DNA of 14,526 bases. Origin: Dictyocoela muelleri. Taxonomy: Eukaryota > Microsporidia. Both the position numbers and the translations under genes were made by a program. The DNA lies in NCBI GenBank assembly GCA_016256075.1, contig SDVU01000354.1, forward strand, positions 1-14,526, given 5' to 3'. Positions within the stretch are counted from its first letter, which is position 1. Each line of letters begins with the position of its first letter. Positions 9,109 through 14,526 of the stretch are shown piece by piece. The notes beneath the pieces are model-generated. The model saw only the letters and a list, made by a program, of their open reading frames with translations, searched no databases and had not been told where the DNA came from.

Positions 9109-10017
9109 ATGAATAATATAATATTTGATATTTATGATAAAATATTCATTGATAACGAAAAATCAATTGAATTATCATATCAATTCGGCGTATTTTGAAA
9201 CATTGAAGAATGTGAAAGATGTGGAAATATGTCTAAAATTAGAAGAGAGATGTTTTTAGATTAAATTCATATTTTTATTATAGCAAATTTGCCGTTAATA
9301 ACACAATTAACACAAATAACGCTTATACACCTTTTCAAAAACCATTAATTATTTTTTGAGGTATGTATATGCTTTTTCGTCGAATTTTGATTGTTTTCAA
9401 GTTGAGTTGTAAACAGGAATAAATTTAAAAACAACATAAAAATTAAAGAAAATAATTATTAAAACAATTAAAAAAAGACACGCATAAATATTTAGTAAAA
9501 TATGTAGAGAGGGGTATATGTTCAAGTTGATGAGACTACTATTTGTCAAGGTCGGATTATTAAAAATCCTTCGAGTATGTATGATGATATGGAAGGCATG
9601 TTTGGTTAATAAGATGGCGTTGAAGTAACAGAAAAGCAATTATACATTTTATAACTAGTTATAAATATATAAGATCCCACTATTTTAAATATTTTAAATA
9701 GAAACGTATTACTGAATTATATAATCGTATCGGATGGTTTTACATCTTATCCATTAGCGGTTCGAAAATTTGGATCTACAACGCATAATTGTGCCGCATA
9801 ATCAAGGTTTTATAAATGTAGAAGGTTATATTCTAATTAAATTAAAAATTTATGGTCTCACTTAAAAGCTGAATATAAAATCCGATGCGATGTGAAAAAA
9901 GAAAATATGGATGATTTTGTTTATGAATTTTATTTTAAAAAGTATTATATCAAAAAGAGAACTCCTAAATCAATATCAAATGGATTTATTGAAATTTTAA
10001 AAATATTATTTAAATAA
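9109..10017 (+). pseudogene. Broken Merlin transposase, copy 2
   Basis: The best-preserved Merlin transposase in the window. From the ATG behind CCCC: a zinc-ribbon start IEECERCGNMSKIRRE (about 9198-9245), then a poorly preserved middle. VYVQVDETTICQGRIIKNPS has an intact VDET (catalytic Asp at 9529), matching the family's EIDET block. IIVSDGFTSYPLAVRKFGS has the second Asp at 9733, 68 residues on. NLWSHLKAEYKIRCDVKKEN (about 9847-9906) then DDFVYEFYFKKYY matches IExLWSHLK...EF at the C-terminus, but the residue expected to be the third acidic Glu reads Lys (SN-stop-IKNLWSHLK). The start, both Asp codons and the final stop share one frame, yet about fifteen in-frame stops lie between, and NQGFINVEGY appears in another frame, suggesting small compensating shifts. 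It is dead but not ancient beyond recognition. Confidence 0.88.
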
Positions 10018-10127
10018 AAATTTACCCCTATATTGTTTTTATTAAATTTTTAAATATTAATTTTTGCTTATTATTTTTCGTGAAACCCTACCTTGAATTT
10101 AAAAAAATCCAATTTTACGGTTGCGCC

Positions 10128-10634
10128 GAATCATGCCTATCACCAAGTGTCTCCCCTTGTGTAAAATTTTTATTTTTTTTAGAATAAAATAGATTTTTCT
10201 TTAATTATTTTAATGATATTTATTCCTACTTTTTCTTAGAGATCTTCTTTCTAGAAAAAATTCAGAAATTACGAAATATGGCGTTATCAAGGGGTAGTAT
10301 TTTTTTATTATCGCTTGTGTATACATAATTCGTATTTTGGCATATTTTTTTTCCAGAAATGAAGTCCCTACGAAAAGTCGAGTCAAAAAAATTTTAAATA
10401 ATTTTAAAAGTATGTTTTTTTTTATTTTTTTTAAAAAAAATTGTTCTTTCTTTCAATGTTTTATACCTTGTGGTAGGCATATTTCGAGTTCCCAATTTTT
10501 TTTATCACTAATTAACTTAAATATTTTAATAAAGGAAAATATTTTATTTATCAATAAATATCGCGTACAGCGCGTGATATACACTCATACGAGCATGTTA
10601 GAATATTATTTATAGTAATTAAAAGACAAAATTA
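10128..10634. other. Spacer between Merlin copies 2 and 3
   Basis: An open frame at 10337-10615 runs through T-rich DNA with no CCC/GGG signal and no recognisable product, so I do not call it. A small GC-rich imperfect palindrome, TATCGCGTACAGCGCGTGAT, lies at 10559-10578. Confidence 0.45.
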
Positions 10635-11690
10635 AGACGCAACTGTAAAATTTTGGATTTTTTAATACAAGGCGGAGTTCATGAAAATTCATAAAAAAAT
10701 ATTTAAAGATTTAATATAAACAATATAGCGGCAAAATTTATTTTCTAATAATATTTTTAAAATTTTAAATTATCCATTTGAAATTGATGTAGAGTTTTAT
10801 ATTAATACCATGCTTTTAAAAATATCGTTCAAAAATGTAATTACACATTACCTTTTTTCCCAACATGTCATATTTTATATTCTACTTTTAGGAGAGACCA
10901 TAGATTTCCAATTATTTAAAAATGGCAAAACAATCTGAAATTGCAAAACCTTGATAATTAGGTACTAAATATATTTTCGGACTCTAATTAAAAAACTAAC
11001 TTTGAATAAGACAAAAAAAATTTGAAATGATTTTTATTCGGTAATAGGTTTCGTTTTAATTGTCGAAAATAGCAGGTGCAACTCCATAAATAGCAATTTC
11101 CATTTTTAATTTTTTAGGAAACTCAAAGGCCTCTTATGAACCATTAAACTTCTTTCATATAATCCTATAAACTTTATATATTTTCAATTATCAGAAATTG
11201 ACATTTCACTGTCTCCTCAAGATGAACATGAATATATTTATCTCTATTTTAGAAAATTATTTCTGCACGCTTCATTTTTATTGCTTTAATAATGATTTTA
11301 CTCAAATTATATGTTGTTTTTGAATTTATTTAAGGCCACAACTAAACTCACAACAATGAAAAGTTGTCTAAAATGAGCATTAAGACTCAAAAAATTTAAG
11401 GTTTTATAAACATCTTATAAAGGTGTCGGGTAAATATTCTTTCTATACGGCAATTTTTGCAGAAATAGATTATGTTTTTGATAGCGAAACATATCTATAT
11501 TTTATTTTAGAAATGCTTATACATCTTTCTAGTTTCCCAATTAGGTCTAAAACGCGAATGGAATAAAAATCTTATATAGTTTTTGTTATCAATAAGATTC
11601 TATTATAAACATTAAATATTATATCATGTCCTGCGCGCAACACGATACATATGCCTACTGCGAGGTTTTTTAGTATTTCTATTTATTTTT
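10635..11690 (-). mobile_element. Merlin-superfamily DNA transposon, copy 3 (minus strand)
   Basis: The 3' TIR is present at 10635: GACGCAACTGTAAAATTTTG, nearly the same as in copy 2. Read on the minus strand, the interior aligns with copy 2 nearly end to end, from the segment after the ATG (ATAATATTTAATGTTTATAA against ATAATATTTGATATTTATGA) to the 3' end. The 5' TIR is not identifiable. It should lie near 11690, just where SINE-like copy 2 begins, so that end was probably lost or replaced. No target duplication could be assigned. Confidence 0.82.
10735..11627 (-). pseudogene. Broken Merlin transposase, copy 3
   Basis: The homologue of the copy 2 transposase in opposite orientation, about the same length. 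Minus-strand traces include VHVHLEETVKCQFLIIENI (about 11209-11230 and onwards), aligned to VYVQVDETTICQGRIIKNP with Glu replacing the catalytic Asp, and NLWSLLKVEYKI, a stop, HVGKKGNV (about 10850-10910), aligned to NLWSHLKAEYKIRCDVKKEN. The likely ATG is at 11627, but the bases before it are GCAGGAC rather than CCCCT, so the start signal has decayed or was lost. It has many stops and frame changes and is more eroded than copy 2. Confidence 0.8.
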
Positions 11691-12117
11691 GGGTCTATAG
11701 CTCTGCGGTTTACACTCTTGAATGTAAATTAAACGTGTATAAATCCCACCGCCGCCACTCTTTAATAAATAATGTGGAAATGACATTAAGCGGTCATAAC
11801 TATGGAATTATAGTTTTTTATACAGTTTTAGAATTGTGGCCTAGCTGGTTACGACTTTGTCTAATAGAACAATGAAGCAGAGGGGACTCTTTTAGGTGTG
11901 TGGATGAGTGCAGTGTCGCATCTCGGCGAAAAGTAGAAAAGGAAAATTCATGAATAGGCACTAATTACCTGTATACTGATGAGACATATAAAACGAAGAT
12001 CGCGGATATAGCTGGGCTTCATTTTAGCTATGGAAGTAAAGTATAAACGTAACGCGAAGCACTAAAGGTCTCAGTCTACATAGGAGACAACTCTCCGGTC
12101 TGCAACTATTGATGTTG
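11691..12117 (+). repeat. tRNA-headed SINE-like repeat, copy 2
   Basis: The head has an A box, TAGCTCTGCGG (11698-11708), and a B-box-like region GTGTATAAATCCCACC ending in CGCCGCC, like a tRNA 3' half. The arm CTTGA-ATGTAAA-TTAAA gives an anticodon loop with T33 and GTA, suggesting a tRNA-Tyr-like ancestor; copy 1 reads ATA there. The D arm no longer pairs. The body aligns with copy 1 throughout (GAAATGACAT, ACAATGAAGCAGA, AAAAGTAG, CTGATGAG, GATCGCGGATA), at perhaps 60% identity with small gaps. It is richer in G+C than its surroundings, so less eroded. A GTCTC...GAGAC hairpin at about 12070-12090 lies near the 3' end. Confidence 0.65.
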
Positions 12118-12153
12118 TCATTATGTAATATATATAATAATAGATTATCTTTT

Positions 12154-13290
12154 GATATCATTACAGTCTCTAAGTTTGAAAAAATTAAATTTACTTATTT
12201 TTCTTATAAAATCATTTTGTCATTTTATCGGGAAAAATATTTGTCTTTTTTCCGGCAAAATGACTTTTCAATAAGTCGAGAAGCCGTATCTAGAGATTTT
12301 TAGCCTTTTATAAATCACAGTATATTTGATCTTTTAAGAAATTATTCCGATTTAAGCATGATTTTTAAAATAGTATGTTAATCATTACTTAAAATAGCCG
12401 ACTCAAACAGATTATTCTACTTTCCTCAACGCTACGGGTATACATCACATGCAAAATCTTTCTAGAGTTCCATGTTATCCTTGATTACCAAAAATGACAT
12501 CCTTTACTGATTGAATCTTCAATTATTGAATTAAGTTTTATCTAAACTATTTTTCTTGCATCACGCATGGTTTTATTGATAATGTTTTTCAAAAAATTAG
12601 TACATCTCCTATTCTGCATTAATATTATCACATTAAATGGATTTTTTAATCATTTTTTAAAAATTTTGATTAGCTGAATCAGCCGATTAAAAAATCGACT
12701 GATTAAAAAAATCTACCATAAATAAATAATATGTAAAATAATTTTATAAGGTTTAAATAAATATAAATCCAATATATCATTGCAAAATTTGTCAAAGTAT
12801 TCATAAATTAACCTGATTTTATATTTTTTTTTAAAAGTAACAGAATTATATTCTTGTATATTGCTGGTGTATTTCTAAAGACAGCCAATGTTTCATAAAA
12901 TGTAAAATTTTATAAACGTGATCTAACATAATAAAATACCAATTGAATTATCACTTGAGTAGATTTCTGTTATCATCTGTGTGTTTGAAAATATTAATCT
13001 AGTTAAATACCTAATGTTAAAAATATTGATTTTTTGTCAACAATTGCAAAATAAGATTCTTTTTTATCGGATAAAATGTCTTTCTCAACTAGTTTATTAT
13101 ACACAACATGATTTTATTAGCAATTTCAGACTGATTAAAATTGTATTTTTAGTATTGTGTGTTTAGACTAAAGTAAATGAAAATGATTTGCGGTTCAGCT
13201 TCGATGTGTGAGAAATAAGAAAAAAAGTTGTATAATGAAGATATTGCGAAAATGAAGTTCTATATTTGTGTTGTTAAGATTTTTTTTTCC
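12154..13290. other. AT-rich stretch with weak TE trace
   Basis: No intact gene is seen. A minus-strand reading near 12395-12545 (GCHFW, then HVMYTRSVEESRI) faintly resembles the CxFHxxQ segment of MULE transposases; I do not call it as a gene. A small fold-back lies at 12637-12719. The open frame at 12981-13166 has no start motif or family likeness. Confidence 0.4.
12637..12719. repeat. Small fold-back of about 83 bp
   Basis: ATGGATTTTTTAATCA at the left pairs with the complement of ATGGTAGATTTTTTTAATCA at the right, with a second internal pair around GCTGAATCAGC (12673-12683). The direct pair CGATTAAAAAAT and TGATTAAAAAAAT lies on the right arm. It may be a tiny MITE; no target duplication is evident. 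Confidence 0.5.
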
Positions 13291-13356
13291 ATAAAATTAT
13301 ATACAATTAAATTTTTTACGATTTTGTTTTAAAATTTGTTTAAAATATCTAGATAT
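13291..13356 (+). repeat. Direct repeat 1 flanking the palindrome element
   Basis: About 66 bp, matching 13684-13752 in the same orientation at roughly 80% identity. Shared segments include TTTTTACGATTTT, AAAATTTGT and AAAATATCTA. It ends where the palindrome-bearing inverted repeat begins. Confidence 0.75.
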
Positions 13357-13674
13357 GGCTGCGCATCAACTCGTCTCGAGGCGAGTTGATGCTCACCAAA
13401 AGTTCAAAAAAATATGATGTGTATCAACTCGCATTGAGGCGAGTTGAGGTGCTTTTTAAAAAATCTTAAATGAAAAATTAATTAAAAGTATTTTACTTTA
13501 AATTTAAGCTGATCGATAGAAAATAAGGGTTTATACATTTTATACTTTATTCATTAAAGATTTTCGTTTTTTAAAAAGTGCATCAACTCGCCTCGAGGCG
13601 AGTTGATGAATTTCATATCTTTACTATACCTTTGGTGCGCATCAACTAGCATCTAATCGAGTTATGCACAGCGC
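13357..13674. repeat. Inverted-repeat element with four palindromes
   Basis: A 318-bp inverted repeat containing four GC-rich palindromes: 13363-13392, 13422-13449, 13581-13608 and 13639-13667. The third is a perfect 28-nt palindrome with half-site CATCAACTCGCCTC; the first is nearly perfect; the second and fourth are diverged. Spacers are symmetric: about 30 nt between 1 and 2 and between 3 and 4, with CACCAAA in mirrored positions, and about 130 nt in the middle with CTTTTTAAAAAA-type sequence mirrored on both sides. The ends GGCTGCGCATCAACTCG and AGCGCTGTGCATAACTCG (complement) also match. It is probably a MITE, or a multi-site binding region. No coding capacity. Confidence 0.85.
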
Positions 13675-13683
13675 TTTTTTCAT

Positions 13684-13752
13684 ATTAAAATTATCATAGA
13701 TAAATGTTTTTACGATTTTTTCTTCAAAATTTGTATTAAAATATCTAAATAT
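13684..13752 (+). repeat. Direct repeat 2 flanking the palindrome element
   Basis: The same-orientation partner of 13291-13356. It begins about 10 bp after the right end of the palindrome element. At nearly 70 bp it is far too long to be a normal transposon target duplication. Confidence 0.75.
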
Positions 13753-14340
13753 ATCTAAATAAGCCCCTCCTCGGTCAAGCTTTTCTTATAGCTTTGTATA
13801 GAATATTAATCTTCACCACTTTATATTCTCAAAAACCTTTAGCGGTTTCGATTTTTCAATCTCCAAAGGAGATATAATTTTCTATAAAATTTTTTCCTTG
13901 GGTGATTCTTATACATGTTTTTAGCTTAACTTTTTTTTTATCTCTTACATTATCACTAAAATATTTTTACTGTAATCTGTTTGTTGTAAAGATTAGTTTA
14001 TTATATTAAAAATTCTTATCGTTTTATTTTTGTACTAATTTTTGCTTAAATTTCGACTTACAATCATTCAGAAACTCCAATTCTGTACTTTACGATTCAT
14101 ATGTCGCCTTTTTATTTATGACAATTTATTTTCTTATAGATGCCTTATTAAAATATTTAGTTATATTGATTTTTTCTTGGCAATTATTAGAGAAATATTC
14201 CTTTGCTTTATTGTAAATTGTGTCTTTCAATATTGCCATGTTTTTGACCTTAAAAAGTTATTATATCAATTAAAAGAAAAATATATTTTAGATATTTAGA
14301 TGTTACGTGAAAATTTTATATTCTACTTTAAAAGAAAGTT
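13753..14340. other. AT-rich stretch before the right terminal repeat
   Basis: No gene is supported. One minus-strand frame from an ATG near 14239 down to about 13780 has fewer stops than expected for such AT-rich DNA (about ten in 190 codons; starts MAILKDTIYNKAKEYFSNNC), but it matches nothing I know. Short hairpins AAACC-GGTTT and CTCCAAAGGAG lie around 13837-13870. Confidence 0.35.
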
Positions 14341-14447
14341 TTTTGGTTCTAAAACGGTTTATGCCACTCAAAAGAATTAAGGAGGGGTAATGAAAGTATA
14401 TTGAAAGAAGCATGAAATCGTCTGCTGAAGAAGGTTATCGGATTCGT
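14341..14447 (-). repeat. Terminal inverted repeat block, right copy
   Basis: The reverse complement matches 84-190 over 107 bp without gaps and with about nine mismatches. It lies just inside the right-edge hairpin, as its partner does at the left. Confidence 0.9.
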
Positions 14448-14457
14448 TTTTAATATA

Positions 14458-14526
14458 CTAGTAATTTTACTATATTTAGTCTTTTTTTGCTTTGCAAAAA
14501 AAGACTAAATATAGTAAAATTACTAG
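14458..14526. repeat. Right-edge hairpin (perfect palindrome)
   Basis: Two 33-nt arms (14458-14490 and 14494-14526) pair perfectly around a TTT loop. It shares the core ACTATATTTAGTC, T run and GC with the left-edge hairpin, but the outer ends differ (CTAGTAATTTT here, TATACTCATAATAAC at the left). It ends on the last base of the window. Confidence 0.92.

Larger units (their letters stand above)
9041..10127 (+). mobile_element. Merlin-superfamily DNA transposon, copy 2
   Basis: The inverted ends are GACGCAACCGTAAAATTTGG at 9041 and the complement of GGCGCAACCGTAAAATTGG ending at 10127. The flanking 8-mers GAAAAATG (9033-9040) and GAATCATG (10128-10135) agree at six of eight. It encloses a decayed IS1595/ISXO2-type transposase filling almost the whole 1.09 kb. 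The same TIR recurs at 10635 in copy 3. Confidence 0.88.

Noticed and set aside
10337-10615. 92-codon open frame, the longest apart from the TMEM208-like gene
   Set aside because: Driven by T-runs (Phe tracts), lies between two Merlin copies, no start motif and no similarity I can name.
11651-11875. 74-codon open frame over the second SINE-like copy
   Set aside because: It runs across the tRNA-like head and body, which align to copy 1 as non-coding repeat; the frame is not kept in copy 1.
13364-13667. A CRISPR array
   Set aside because: The repeated units are palindromes in mirror-symmetric pairs with unequal, mirrored spacers, in a eukaryotic-type sequence; this is not a regular direct-repeat array.
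1-14526. A giant virus-like element (Polinton type) bounded by the terminal repeats
   Set aside because: No capsid, polymerase, integrase or packaging gene could be read anywhere; the interior is unrelated DNA transposons, SINE-like repeats and a host gene.

Overview
This AT-rich window (visibly about three quarters A+T) looks like a gene-poor stretch of a microsporidian genome. The evidence is indirect. There is one intact compact host gene, with no intron, and a CCCC run touches its start codon; microsporidian genes are known for CCC/GGG motifs just before the ATG. The rest is decayed transposons of superfamilies known in TE-rich microsporidia (Merlin and MULE). An AT-rich genus with large intergenic regions would fit; I cannot name the species.

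Layout. 1-190 and 14341-14526 are inverted copies of one terminal unit: a near-perfect hairpin at each extreme edge, then a 107-bp block about 91% identical between the two ends with no gaps. 191-1248 holds nothing recognised. About 1249-2307 is a broken MULE transposase. 2308-3899 is empty apart from a small hairpin. 3900-4420 is a non-autonomous element with short inverted ends. 4875-6445 is Merlin copy 1, with fold-back ends and a broken IS1595/ISXO2-type transposase. 7524 to about 7921 is the first copy of a tRNA-headed SINE-like repeat. 8214-8615 (minus) is the single intact gene, a TMEM208/SND2 homologue, followed upstream by a short AT minisatellite. 9041-10127 is Merlin copy 2. 10635 to about 11690 is Merlin copy 3, same family as copy 2 but on the minus strand. 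11691 to about 12117 is the second SINE-like copy, starting where the 5' end of Merlin copy 3 should be. 13291-13752 holds a palindrome-rich inverted-repeat element between two direct repeats.

How the parts relate. The one working gene probably serves ER protein targeting and sits among mobile-element fossils of several ages. Merlin copies 1 and 2 start their transposase with the same CCCC-ATG arrangement as the host gene, which suggests the transposons use the host's start signal. The terminal units are much better conserved than any other repeat pair here. They are either inverted copies of a palindromic repeat at which an assembly stopped, or real fold-back ends of a linear molecule; the window alone cannot decide.
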